The notes below the pieces were generated by a model that was not told the DNA's origin, searched no databases, and worked only from the letters and a program-made list of their open reading frames with translations. Positions 37,896 to 47,508 of a stretch of DNA of 64,000 nt are shown in pieces (the first letter of the stretch is position 1; every line of letters begins with the position of its first letter). Both the position numbers and the translations under genes were made by a program. The DNA is from Bacteroidales bacterium (GTDB lineage Bacteria; Bacteroidota; Bacteroidia; Bacteroidales; GCA-2748055): positions 89,519 through 153,518 of the forward strand of contig JAFGWU010000061.1 of assembly GCA_016936975.1 (NCBI GenBank), read 5' to 3'.

Positions 37896-39212
37896 TTATA
37901 TGATTCCATAAACCAGTCCGCTGATTGTGGCCATTGCAACAACCAACAGTACATACACCACTGTTTTTTGAGTCCCTATCACACCCCGTATTACAAGCAT
38001 ATTTGGCAGGGACAGGGACGGACCGGCCAGCAGTAAAGCCAAAGCAGGTCCTTTTCCCATTCCTGCAGCAATAAGCCCCTGCAGAATGGGTACTTCGGTC
38101 AGGGTAGCGAAATACATGAATGCACCTACGAGGGAAGCAAAGAAGTTAGAGAAAAATGAATTTCCCCCAACCAGTTTTGCCACCCATTCGTTTGGAATGA
38201 TCCCGGCCATGGCTACATCATCATGTGTGGATCCCAGCAAAAGACCCGCGATCATCACGCCGATAGCCAGCAATGGCATGATCTGCTTTGCAAAATCCCA
38301 TGCAGACAGTGTCCACTCCCTGTTTTCAGGCGATCTTTTGTCCATGAGTGTAATGACAGCTAAACCGGCCATTCCCACCAGCATCGGGATCATTGGGGAT
38401 TCAACCAGGAATGCACTGATTGCTGTAAGTGCAACAATAATTGAAACCGGCTGCCATTTCAGGCGGAGAATAAACACCAGGGAAAAAGCAAGCAGGATGG
38501 CAAACAGGGAGGTAATGAGCCATTTGTTCGACCAGATCCAGTACCACCCCCCGTCAGTCACACCTTCACCGGGTTTTCCCCAGTTTGCGAATACAAGAAT
38601 GAAGACAAGGATAAAAAAATGGAAGGCGGTCTGCCACATGGGCCTTTTTTCGGGGATTGCGGAAAAGTTCATCTGTTCTTCCCTTTTTGCTTTCTCCTCC
38701 TTCCTGTAAATAAGGGACATCACCGATCCAATTACGATGGCAAACAGGACCGCTCCCACAACCCTTGCAATCCCCATCTCAAAGCCAAGGATCCGGGCTG
38801 TCAGGATAATGGCCAGGATGTTAATGGCCGGGCCGCTGTATAAAAAGGCAATGGCCGGTCCGAGGCCTGCACCTCTTTTATGAATACTGGAGAAAAGGGG
38901 GAGGATCGTGCAACTGCAAACCGCCAGGATGGTCCCGGAAACGGAGGCGACGGAATAGGAAAGCCATTTTTTTGCCTGTGCACCGAAATATTTCATCACC
39001 GCACCCTGGCTGACAAATACCGATATCACCCCTGCAATAAAAAATGCCGGCAAAAGGCAGAGAATGACATGTTCGCGCGCATACCAACGGGTAAGGTCGA
39101 ACATGGCCATAATGGCTTCCCTGAATCTCTCGTATTCCAGTGGCATAAAAAATGCAGCGATAAACACCAACGCCATCCAGAAGAGTATTCTAATTTCTTT
39201 TTTCCATTCCAT
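37896..39212 (-). CDS. Permease of the ArsP/DUF318 family (metal/arsenical efflux-like)
   Basis: Multiple TM helices, VASVSGTILAVCSCTILPLFSSIHKRGAGLGPAIAFLYSGPAINILAIILTARILG. Confidence 0.88.
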   Translation of the reverse strand: MEWKKEIRILFWMALVFIAAFFMPLEYERFREAIMAMFDLTRWYAREHVILCLLPAFFIAGVISVFVSQGAVMKYFGAQAKKWLSYSVASVSGTILAVCSCTILPLFSSIHKRGAGLGPAIAFLYSGPAINILAIILTARILGFEMGIARVVGAVLFAIVIGSVMSLIYRKEEKAKREEQMNFSAIPEKRPMWQTAFHFFILVFILVFANWGKPGEGVTDGGWYWIWSNKWLITSLFAILLAFSLVFILRLKWQPVSIIVALTAISAFLVESPMIPMLVGMAGLAVITLMDKRSPENREWTLSAWDFAKQIMPLLAIGVMIAGLLLGSTHDDVAMAGIIPNEWVAKLVGGNSFFSNFFASLVGAFMYFATLTEVPILQGLIAAGMGKGPALALLLAGPSLSLPNMLVIRGVIGTQKTVVYVLLVVAMATISGLVYGII

Positions 39213-39240
39213 GGATTACCAGTATATCATTAAATAATTA

Positions 39241-39255
39241 TTCGTAAATAAACGA
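39241..39255. promoter_or_regulatory. Candidate operator upstream of the permease gene
   Basis: TTCGTAAATAAACGA imperfect inverted repeat 30 nt upstream of the start codon. Confidence 0.3.
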
Positions 39256-39272
39256 CCGGTATTGTTATTTTT

Positions 39273-39974
39273 TTAGAAATAGATGATCACAACATAATAC
39301 ACACCGATTCCGATGAAAACAACAGAGACGATTCTTCGAAACCAGACTTCAAAGGTCTTCATGCTGTTGTAAAGTTTCCCCACCCCTGATACCGTATATG
39401 CCAGGAGCCAGGCAAAGATTAGTGCAGGGATCCCGGTAGCAATGGCAAAGACTAACGGCAGGTATAGCCCGGAAGCACTGCCGATGGTCATGGGAATCAG
39501 CATTCCGAAATAGAGCACCCCGCTATACGGACAGAAAGCGAGGGCAAAAATGATTCCGAGCAATAAAACGTCCCAGTAACCTTTTATCCCTTTTTTCTGA
39601 AAGCGATTTTTCAGCCTTGCAAATCCCGGGAAATTTATTTTGATGATATCCAGCATGAGAAATCCGATAATAATCAGCATCGGTCCGATGATCTTTTCAC
39701 CGTATTGCTGAAACCACCCGGAAATTTTAAACTGATCGGCACCCAGGAACAGGATAAAAGCCAACAGGGTATAAGAAATGGCTCTTCCAAGGGTATAGAT
39801 GATCCCGTTAAAAAAAACCACTCTTCTGCTATCCACCTCCTTACTGATATACCCAATGGCAGTGATATTTGTTGCCAGGGGGCATGGACTGATGGCAGTA
39901 AGGAGGCCCAGAAGCATGGCGGTTAAAACAGGGACCGAACTACTGCTGGTCAGATCGCTGAGAAATTCTTCCAT
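39273..39974 (-). CDS. ArsG/DsbD-like transmembrane permease
   Basis: LLGLLTAISPCPLATNITAIGYISKEVDSRR...ALAFCPYSGVLYFGMLIPMT; DsbD-like six-TM pattern. Confidence 0.78.
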   Translation of the reverse strand: MEEFLSDLTSSSSVPVLTAMLLGLLTAISPCPLATNITAIGYISKEVDSRRVVFFNGIIYTLGRAISYTLLAFILFLGADQFKISGWFQQYGEKIIGPMLIIIGFLMLDIIKINFPGFARLKNRFQKKGIKGYWDVLLLGIIFALAFCPYSGVLYFGMLIPMTIGSASGLYLPLVFAIATGIPALIFAWLLAYTVSGVGKLYNSMKTFEVWFRRIVSVVFIGIGVYYVVIIYF

Positions 39975-39989
39975 TTATCAAAAGCCTGA

Positions 39990-40397
39990 CTATAACAATG
40001 GAGTAATATGGTCTGAAATAAGCTGCTTTAGTTTTTCCGGGTTGCTGCGCGCATACATGAATCCCTCATTGGTGATATTTATTTTCTTATCACCGCTGAC
40101 AATCAGAAGCGCTTGTCCGCTAATTCCCAGCTCTTTTGCCTTTTCTTTTCCCCCAGGTTCATCCAGGTTATATCCTTTAAAAGGAATGCTGTCGCCAAAA
40201 AGTTCCTTAACTGCTTCACCGGATACTTTTTCCACAGCCTGGCATGTCACGCATCTCCTTGTATAGTGGAAATAGTATACTTCAATACCATTCTCCTGAG
40301 AGACAGTTTCATTTTCCGAACCGCTATCCGATTGTCCCGAGCAGGAGCAGTTCAAAAACAGGGCCATTATGATGGCCCATCCTTTGAGTGTTTTCAT
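39990..40397 (-). CDS. ArsF-like thiol-disulfide lipoprotein
   Basis: Lipobox-like NCSCSG; VYYFHYTRRCVTCQAVEKVSGEAVKELFGD. Confidence 0.72.
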   Translation of the reverse strand: MKTLKGWAIIMALFLNCSCSGQSDSGSENETVSQENGIEVYYFHYTRRCVTCQAVEKVSGEAVKELFGDSIPFKGYNLDEPGGKEKAKELGISGQALLIVSGDKKINITNEGFMYARSNPEKLKQLISDHITPLL

Positions 40398-40400
40398 CGT

Positions 40401-40640
40401 TTACCGGTTTTGAGTGAGAATTTGTTTAAGTTCATTTGAGGAGGGGAGCCTGCCGGAGAACATCACTTTCCCGTTGACCACCAGTCCGGGGGTATGCATT
40501 ATCCCATACTCCATAATTTTCATGATATCCTCGACTTTGGATACACTGGCATCTAAGGCCAGTTCAGCAATTGAATCCCTGACCGCTTTTTCAAGCTTTT
40601 GGCATTTTGGGCATCCTGTCCCTAATATTTTTATCTCCAT
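40401..40640 (-). CDS. Small thioredoxin (TM0996/MTH895-type)
   Basis: MEIKILGTGCPKCQKLEKAVRDSI...MEYGIMHTPGLVVNGKVMFSGRLPS. Confidence 0.92.
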   Translation of the reverse strand: MEIKILGTGCPKCQKLEKAVRDSIAELALDASVSKVEDIMKIMEYGIMHTPGLVVNGKVMFSGRLPSSNELKQILTQNR

Positions 40641-40666
40641 AATTACCGGTGTTTAAATTATTCGTT

Positions 40667-40684
40667 GTTCGCAAAAATACGAAC
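40667..40684. promoter_or_regulatory. Candidate ArsR/MerR-type operator upstream of the thioredoxin/ArsF/ArsG operon
   Basis: GTTCG-CAAAAATA-CGAAC perfect inverted repeat 27 nt upstream of the first ATG. Confidence 0.5.
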
Positions 40685-40794
40685 ATTTTTGAAAAAAAGA
40701 AATACTCGCTTTAAAAACCACAGCAGGTCGGCTTATATTTACCGGGTCTTCTATCTCAAGGAAGTCGGTTTTTCGGTTGGCTGCCTGCGGGATT

Positions 40795-41300
40795 TTATGC
40801 CCCAACCACCCCGTTAATAAAGGTCTCCACGAAATCGACCATCCGCTTCAGGATCCTGTGGACAACAGGTTTGCGATGAAGCGGGGTCGGCTTATCACCT
40901 TCCGGCAGGTCAGGTATTTCGTTTCGCATCGGTTCCGGTTCTGAGGAGAGAAAATGTACAATCAGCGGCATAGGATTGAAATGACCGACCCACACACTGT
41001 TGGACGGGAGCCCTTCACCATTGGCTGAACCGGTTTTCAATATATACATTCCGGCATGATAATCCGATAAATCGAGGACAGCGGTTCTGCCTGACAATGT
41101 TCCGGTTGAAATCTGTCTGCCGGACATATCATATATTTGATAACCCGTAACACCCGGAGGAAAATTCAGCCTGAAAATGCCCGTGGAGGGATTCGGGTAA
41201 ACCATCGGGCTGTTTTCTGAGATTTCGGAAATTCCGTTGACGGATATAACTTCCAGTTCAAATAGATCAAAATTGAACCATGCATCATAAGCGTTTGCCT
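40795..41300 (-). pseudogene. 5'-truncated remnant of a secreted T9SS protein
   Basis: Minus strand AYDAWFNFDLFELEVISVNGISEISENSPMVYPNPSTGIFRLNFPPGVTGYQIYDMSGRQIS...AGMYILKTG with no intact upstream domain. Confidence 0.6.
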
Positions 41301-41429
41301 ACAACCAATATGCTTGAGAGAGTGAACCAGGAGCTCAAGAGGGGAACTGGTCGCAAATAATCTATCCGGCGGAAAAAGTTGACATAAACGGACATCTTTT
41401 CCCCCTGAAGAAAGTTTCAAAACATTGTA

Positions 41430-44400
41430 TTAAAAATGTGTTGCCGGATTTCGGTGTTTGCTTCCCTGGTGGTCACGGCACATTGCAGCATGGACCTTTG
41501 CTCCCTGGTGTGAGGGATCCATCTTCAGGACCTGCTCCAGGTACCTTGCAGCCTTTTCAAAGTTATTCATACCGAGATAGCCGAGTCCGGTCACATAATT
41601 ACAATGGATCTTATTTCGTTCATCCAGGTCCTGGTCCCAGATGGCAAGGTCCGGTAATGAGACGGCAAAATAATCAATACGGCAGTGGTCATCCATATGC
41701 TTCAGGCCGTAATCGATGAGATTGGAGAAAGAACGCTGTGCTGCCTTTTCATTTCCCAGCTGTTTCCATGCCAGGCCCTGGTAATAAATATTATCGGGTT
41801 GGGGATCATTATAAAAGAATGCCGGCTCCGGCTCCGGGGAGCCGCCGGTGGCGCGACGAAAATAGCCCGCAGCCTCTTCCGTTTTGTTCATACCCAGGAG
41901 AGCCATTCCTTTGTAGTAATTAAGGTCATTTTCAATCAGGGTGGATAGTTTCCCTTCACCCAGGTTTTCCGGTAACCGGTCGCATTCATTGAGCAGTTGC
42001 ATTGCTTTTTCAAATCTTCCCTGTGCCATCTCCTTCCTGGCAAGTTCGCGCCTGGCCAATATGTATTGCGCGGTAATCTTTCCTTCACCCCCCTCCCATG
42101 GATGGAACTGTCTGTTTCTCATCAGATCGATTGCTTTTTCATAATCTCCCAGAAGGTTATATAGTGTAATCTGTTCAATTGCCAGGTCATCCCTTTTTTC
42201 CAGTGCTGCGGGATAGCTTTCCAACAAATTGAGCCTTTCAGATGGCGCAATCCTTATTCTTTTGCGCAGTTGGTCCATTTCCATCAGAATCCTTGCATCC
42301 TGCCGGTTCAGTGAGAAGGCTTTTTCGATGGATTCCACTGCTTTTACCGGATCCTTCAGCCTGTTGTAAAAGGCTAAGGCGAGGTTTCTCCAAACGGTTG
42401 GGAACCGGTCGTTCAACTTTGCAGAGTTTTCCCAGCAGGTTATGGCTTTTTCGTATTGTTTCCGGGAGTACCAAAAATTCCCCAGGTAGTAAGGGGCCCT
42501 TGAACCGGAGGGATTTTTACTGATGGCATCCTGCAGGATAAGCACATCCTCGATACGGTTTGGAAAGCAGTAATCGCCCTGTTGTTTCTCGGCCAGAACA
42601 TACTCCCTCAGTGCAGCATCATTTTTGCCCTGCAGACTAAAGACATAACCCAGCGCGTAGTATAACATTGGATTTACCTCTCCTGGTTCGTTCTGGGCCA
42701 GGGCCGGGTAAAGCCCGATTAATCCGGATGCCTCTTCAAAAAATCCAGCCTGGAGATAATCCATGCTGTATTCCAGGTATGATTCTGGTCTGCCGTCCAG
42801 CATGGTATTCAATTGATCCCTCCAGTGAACCTCTCCTGTCAGAAGGAATTTTTCGTAGATACATCCCATGTTGAAACGGTCAAGTTCAAGTGATTCTTCG
42901 GCTTTTCTGAAGGCCTCATCCCGCTTCCCGGTTTTTCTCAAAAGCATGCAAATCAGATGGCGTGTTTTGTGATTCGAGCTATTCCTTGAAAGGCTGCGAT
43001 TTGCCAGCTCAATGGCACCGGTCAGATTGCCTTTTGCCGCTTCGATACGGGCCAGGGAAAAGTACCCCGGATCCTGCCAGGCAGCATTCCAGACGGATTT
43101 ATAGAAAGCTTCGCAGGCCGCTTCAGGTTTTCCCTGCAGTTGCAGGCTGAGGCCAAGGTTGTAATACGCTTCACCGTCATATGGATTCGGGTTCCTTTCG
43201 GTAAGGGTGGCAATGGCCTTCCTGAAGTATTTTTCGGCCTCATCGAACTGGCCGCGGCGGATCATTAACAGTCCCATGGCATTGTTGCACCTGGTATCAC
43301 CGGGATCCCTCAGAAGGCCTTCAGCATAGTAATCTTCCGGTCTGTAAGTTGCATGCCTGTATTGTTCAAGATGAAGGCCGGTGAGGTATAATTGTTCATT
43401 GAAGGGAATCTCTGAAGGCAGTTGGACTGCCCTGGCCGGATCAGGTAACGGTTTGTCATTCTTTGTTTCTGTTTTCCACTCCACCAGCAGTTTGCCGGCA
43501 GAGTCCCTGACCTCTACACTGTACTGTTTATGAGTTGCTTCCCTGACTGCCACCCGGGTTTTGTATGGCTGTTCAGGCGAAATGGTCACCGACGCATCCA
43601 AAAGCTGTTCCCCGTTGGCCGCAGACAATCGTATTCTGGCATTTTCCACCTCGCTGGTAGTGTAAACAATAACATCGACATAATTTTTATGTATTTCGAG
43701 GTTGAGCATGGCACGCCGGCTGGCATTTTTTACATAACCCACTTTGCTGTAAGGCATGAAATACTGTACCCATGATTTTTCCTCATAAGGCTGGAGCCAG
43801 GTGAAATCCGGCTGGTTATCGGTATACACCCCGGTCATCAGTTCAATGTAAGGTCCGTCCTCATCGGTCAGATTCCGGTACCATGCACTGCCAAAATCAC
43901 CATGTCCCCATGTCCATTGTTTTTTCCCGGGAGAAATATGATGATTGGCCACGTGCAACAATCCGGCCTCCTCGTCTGCATTGTATCCTCCCACAAAATC
44001 GTAATCGGATCGAATGGCCATGTAGGAGGTAGGCACAGGGATATTTTTATATTTTGAGATATCCACCCCGGCCGAGTAATCCTGCTTATAATAGACTCCT
44101 TTTGCTATGGGAAAACTGGATACATCCCGTTTGCCATGATCAAAAACTGCGTGCACATCCGGCGGGAAGACGGAGTGGTAATGGTCATTGACAGCCACTG
44201 CGGGATTGGCCCACCAAAGAAATGTTTGCGGTACGGGTGTACGGTTATAGATCTTCACTTCAATTTCGATGATGGCCTCTTTGGGGCGTATCCTGAATCC
44301 ATGCATTCCTTTTAGCCGGAACATGCGTTCAATTTCACTGCACCAAACGGTACAGCTTCCATCATCGTGTCTCTCAATGAAGTATTCCATAGGCAGAAAA

Positions 44401-44822
44401 GTTGAAGGGCGGTGATGCTGGGGCCAGTTGAATTCAATTCCGCCGGAGATCCATGGACCGGTTAATCCGACCAGTGCCGGCTTGATCACCTGGTTATAGT
44501 AGACAAAATGTCTCTGGTTTACCTTATCCCAGGCCATCTGGAGCCTTCCTCCCAATTCGGGAAGGATCATAATCTTCAGATATTTATTTTCAATAAAAAC
44601 TGCCCTGTAGGGTTTGTCTGCTTTTTCATCGGAGATTCTTTCAATAACGGGGTATGGATAGACCACCCCGGAACTGCCCTGGTAAACTCTTTTCTCGAGA
44701 AAAATGGGATTCTTCTCCGCCTCATCAATCTGGTATGTCGGCAAAGGCACTTCTTCTTCCCAGGCTAACACCTCATTGGATATTACCTTGCTTTTCAATA
44801 AGTACTGTGTAATCTTCTCCAT
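41430..44822 (-). CDS. DUF5107 and tetratricopeptide-repeat protein, no signal peptide
   Basis: N-term VYPYPVIERISDEK...YLKIMILPELGGRLQMAWDKVNQRHFVYYN...GPWISGGIEFNWPQHHRPST; C-term multiple TPRs. Confidence 0.88.
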   Translation of the reverse strand: MEKITQYLLKSKVISNEVLAWEEEVPLPTYQIDEAEKNPIFLEKRVYQGSSGVVYPYPVIERISDEKADKPYRAVFIENKYLKIMILPELGGRLQMAWDKVNQRHFVYYNQVIKPALVGLTGPWISGGIEFNWPQHHRPSTFLPMEYFIERHDDGSCTVWCSEIERMFRLKGMHGFRIRPKEAIIEIEVKIYNRTPVPQTFLWWANPAVAVNDHYHSVFPPDVHAVFDHGKRDVSSFPIAKGVYYKQDYSAGVDISKYKNIPVPTSYMAIRSDYDFVGGYNADEEAGLLHVANHHISPGKKQWTWGHGDFGSAWYRNLTDEDGPYIELMTGVYTDNQPDFTWLQPYEEKSWVQYFMPYSKVGYVKNASRRAMLNLEIHKNYVDVIVYTTSEVENARIRLSAANGEQLLDASVTISPEQPYKTRVAVREATHKQYSVEVRDSAGKLLVEWKTETKNDKPLPDPARAVQLPSEIPFNEQLYLTGLHLEQYRHATYRPEDYYAEGLLRDPGDTRCNNAMGLLMIRRGQFDEAEKYFRKAIATLTERNPNPYDGEAYYNLGLSLQLQGKPEAACEAFYKSVWNAAWQDPGYFSLARIEAAKGNLTGAIELANRSLSRNSSNHKTRHLICMLLRKTGKRDEAFRKAEESLELDRFNMGCIYEKFLLTGEVHWRDQLNTMLDGRPESYLEYSMDYLQAGFFEEASGLIGLYPALAQNEPGEVNPMLYYALGYVFSLQGKNDAALREYVLAEKQQGDYCFPNRIEDVLILQDAISKNPSGSRAPYYLGNFWYSRKQYEKAITCWENSAKLNDRFPTVWRNLALAFYNRLKDPVKAVESIEKAFSLNRQDARILMEMDQLRKRIRIAPSERLNLLESYPAALEKRDDLAIEQITLYNLLGDYEKAIDLMRNRQFHPWEGGEGKITAQYILARRELARKEMAQGRFEKAMQLLNECDRLPENLGEGKLSTLIENDLNYYKGMALLGMNKTEEAAGYFRRATGGSPEPEPAFFYNDPQPDNIYYQGLAWKQLGNEKAAQRSFSNLIDYGLKHMDDHCRIDYFAVSLPDLAIWDQDLDERNKIHCNYVTGLGYLGMNNFEKAARYLEQVLKMDPSHQGAKVHAAMCRDHQGSKHRNPATHF

Positions 44823-44855
44823 GTGTATATGGCAGAATTATATATTGTTCAAACG

Positions 44856-46241
44856 CTATTTAACCAAAGATTTTTCGATTTCTTCAAGGCTTTTGCCCTT
44901 TGTTTCAGGTAGTCGCAAAATGATAAATACCCCTCCTGCAAGGCAGATCAGGCTGTAAAGCCAGAAGGTGCCGGATACCCCCAGGCCCTTATTCAGCAGG
45001 GGAAAGGTATATGTAAGGACAAAGCTGGAGGACCATAGTGCAAAAGTGGCCAATGAAACTGCTGCCCCTCTGATCCGGTTCGGGAATATCTCGGAGATTA
45101 CAACCCAGACTACCGGAGCCAGGGTCATGGCATAACAGGCAATGGCTGTCACAACAATAATGAGCAGTACAATACCCTTCAACTGCAGAAAATAAGCCGT
45201 TCCCATGAACAAATAGATGACGGTCAGTCCGAACGTTCCAAATATCAGCAATAACCTTCTGCCCCACCGGTCCACCAGGGAAAGCGCCAGCAGGGTAAAA
45301 ACAAGGTTTGTAATGCCTGTGATCACGATGTTCATCAATACATCCGAGACTCCGTAACCGGCCTCTGTAAAGATCTCATGGGCATAGTTGAAAATCACAT
45401 TGATACCGCACCATTGCTGTAACACGGCCAGTACCACTCCGATGATAATGACTTTGCGCATGGACCGGCTTAATAACAACCTGTAACCGTTACCCTTATT
45501 TTCACCGGAAGTTGCCAGTACCAACGATGATTCACTTGCCGCATACGCCTCACCCCCGATACGGCTGAAGATTCCCTTTGCCTTGTCGATTCGTCCTTTT
45601 ATAATCAGCCACCTGGGGCTTTCGGGCAGGGTGAGGGAAGTGATAAGGAATAATCCTGCCGGGAGGGTCTCTGCCCAGAACATCCATCTCCAACCCATTG
45701 TACCGTTCCAGGATGATCGTATAAATTCTGATGTGGCGTCTTCAGGAACCGGCTGTGCTATTTGCCAGTTAACAAGCTGTGCGGAAAGAATTCCCAGGAC
45801 GATGGTAAGCTGATTCAGCGATACAAACTTTCCCCTGACATTTGCCGGGGCAACTTCGGCAATATACATCGGAGAGGTACCCGATGCAATCCCGATGCCA
45901 AATCCCCCAATGATCCTGTAAACATTGAAAAAAAACAGTCCGTTTGCAAAACCGGTTCCAATGGCCGAGAGGATAAAGAGCAGGGCCGCTGAAACCAGAA
46001 CAGGTTTCCTGCCGTACAGATCGCTGATCCGGCCGGCCATTAATGCGCCCACAAGGCAGCCAATGAGTGCACTGCTCATGGTAAATCCCTGTAGCCCGGG
46101 ACTTTCAGAGATGTTGAAATACACTTCATAGAAGGGTTTTGCCCCTCCGATTACCACCCAGTCGTATCCAAACAAAAAACCGCCCATGGCAGAAATAGCT
46201 GAGATAAGCAACAGGTAGGGATGCCAGGTTTTTTTCATCAA
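44856..46241 (-). CDS. Sugar-porter family MFS transporter
   Basis: GGFLFGYDWVVIGGAKPFYE, GRISDLYGRKPVL, PESPRWLIIKGR, DRWGRRLLL, PETKGKSLEEIEKSL. Confidence 0.95.
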   Translation of the reverse strand: MMKKTWHPYLLLISAISAMGGFLFGYDWVVIGGAKPFYEVYFNISESPGLQGFTMSSALIGCLVGALMAGRISDLYGRKPVLVSAALLFILSAIGTGFANGLFFFNVYRIIGGFGIGIASGTSPMYIAEVAPANVRGKFVSLNQLTIVLGILSAQLVNWQIAQPVPEDATSEFIRSSWNGTMGWRWMFWAETLPAGLFLITSLTLPESPRWLIIKGRIDKAKGIFSRIGGEAYAASESSLVLATSGENKGNGYRLLLSRSMRKVIIIGVVLAVLQQWCGINVIFNYAHEIFTEAGYGVSDVLMNIVITGITNLVFTLLALSLVDRWGRRLLLIFGTFGLTVIYLFMGTAYFLQLKGIVLLIIVVTAIACYAMTLAPVVWVVISEIFPNRIRGAAVSLATFALWSSSFVLTYTFPLLNKGLGVSGTFWLYSLICLAGGVFIILRLPETKGKSLEEIEKSLVK

Positions 46242-46399
46242 CAGACGTATGCAGGGTTATATTTACAAATAGACATTTTTATTTGAAATACCGAAATAGA
46301 GAAATTTATTTTAAACATGGAGAATCATACGAAAAGGATCTCTATCCAAACCAAAGATAATTCTTAATTTTACAGTCAGTAGCAGTTTAGCCTATTACT

Positions 46400-47287
46400 A
46401 TGGCAAGATTAAAAGAAGGATTTAAAGGAGAACGTGCCATTATTGTACCTTCCTTCATCAAACAGGACTATTGTAATGATGAATTAGGAAGACAGTTGCA
46501 TATAACGGACATTGGCTTCTATCCGCATGCAAAATACCATCACCGTGAACGTAAAGCAGAAGAGGCAGGGCAATATATCTTTATTTATTGCATTGACGGA
46601 GAAGGCTGGTACACTGTTTCGGGAATAAAAAGAAGATTGCAGAGCCATCAGTTCATTATTTTGCCCAAACATGTTTCCCATGCATATGGAAGCGACCTGA
46701 AATTTCCCTGGTCGGTATACTGGATACATTTTGATGGAAAACTGGCCGGTTATTTTGCACAGGGACATGAAATTCCAGTAACACTGGAGCCCGGAATCAA
46801 TTCAAGGATCGAAGAAAGACTGGATCTTTTTGAGGAAATATTTATAACCCTGAGCAAAGGATACAGCACCGCCAATCTGAATTACTCTTCGGCATGCCTC
46901 TATCATTTCCTTGGTTCCGTTAAGTTCCTCAGCGTGAACCGAAATAATTCCAGGACCAATACATTCCGTGATGAAATAGACCTTGTCATTCACTATATGC
47001 GGGAAAACATCAGTAATAAAATGACACTTGGTGAAATGGCAAAACATGCCGGTTTGTCTGCCTCCCATTTTTCTGCTTTATTTCATGAAGTAACCGGGTA
47101 CTCCCCCATGAAATACCTGAACCATCTCAGGATACAGAAAGCCTGTCATTATCTTGATTTTACCGACATGAAAGTCAACCAGATCTGTCCGAATGTAGGT
47201 TTTGATGATCCCTTCTATTTTTCCCGGACATTCAACAAGATTATGGGCATATCACCTTCGGAATACAGGGCGTTGAAAAAAGGTTAG
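46400..47287 (+). CDS. AraC-family transcriptional regulator with cupin-like N-terminus
   Basis: MTLGEMAKHAGLSASHFSALFHEVTGYSPMKYLNHLRIQKACHYLDFTDMKVNQICPNVGFDDPFYFSRTFNKIMGISPSEYR. Confidence 0.95.
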   Translation: MARLKEGFKGERAIIVPSFIKQDYCNDELGRQLHITDIGFYPHAKYHHRERKAEEAGQYIFIYCIDGEGWYTVSGIKRRLQSHQFIILPKHVSHAYGSDLKFPWSVYWIHFDGKLAGYFAQGHEIPVTLEPGINSRIEERLDLFEEIFITLSKGYSTANLNYSSACLYHFLGSVKFLSVNRNNSRTNTFRDEIDLVIHYMRENISNKMTLGEMAKHAGLSASHFSALFHEVTGYSPMKYLNHLRIQKACHYLDFTDMKVNQICPNVGFDDPFYFSRTFNKIMGISPSEYRALKKG

Positions 47288-47508
47288 CAGGTATACCATT
47301 TTTGGTAAATCTCCCCTGATTGTTGAAATCAGAAAAAAAACTGTTGATGTTAGTATATTTTTATCCCCACCGGGATTCAGAATTCGGGAAGGAAATTATT
47401 TGTGGTTCGGCTTATCCGGGGAATACCGGGTTTCCAGGCTAATCCACAGGTGAGGCAATAAAATAATTATCGCCATTTTCCCTCAGGATGTGACCTCGAT
47501 TGCCACCT

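Noticed and set aside
38086-38709. 207-aa plus-strand ORF
   Set aside because: Antisense to the well-supported ArsP-like permease.
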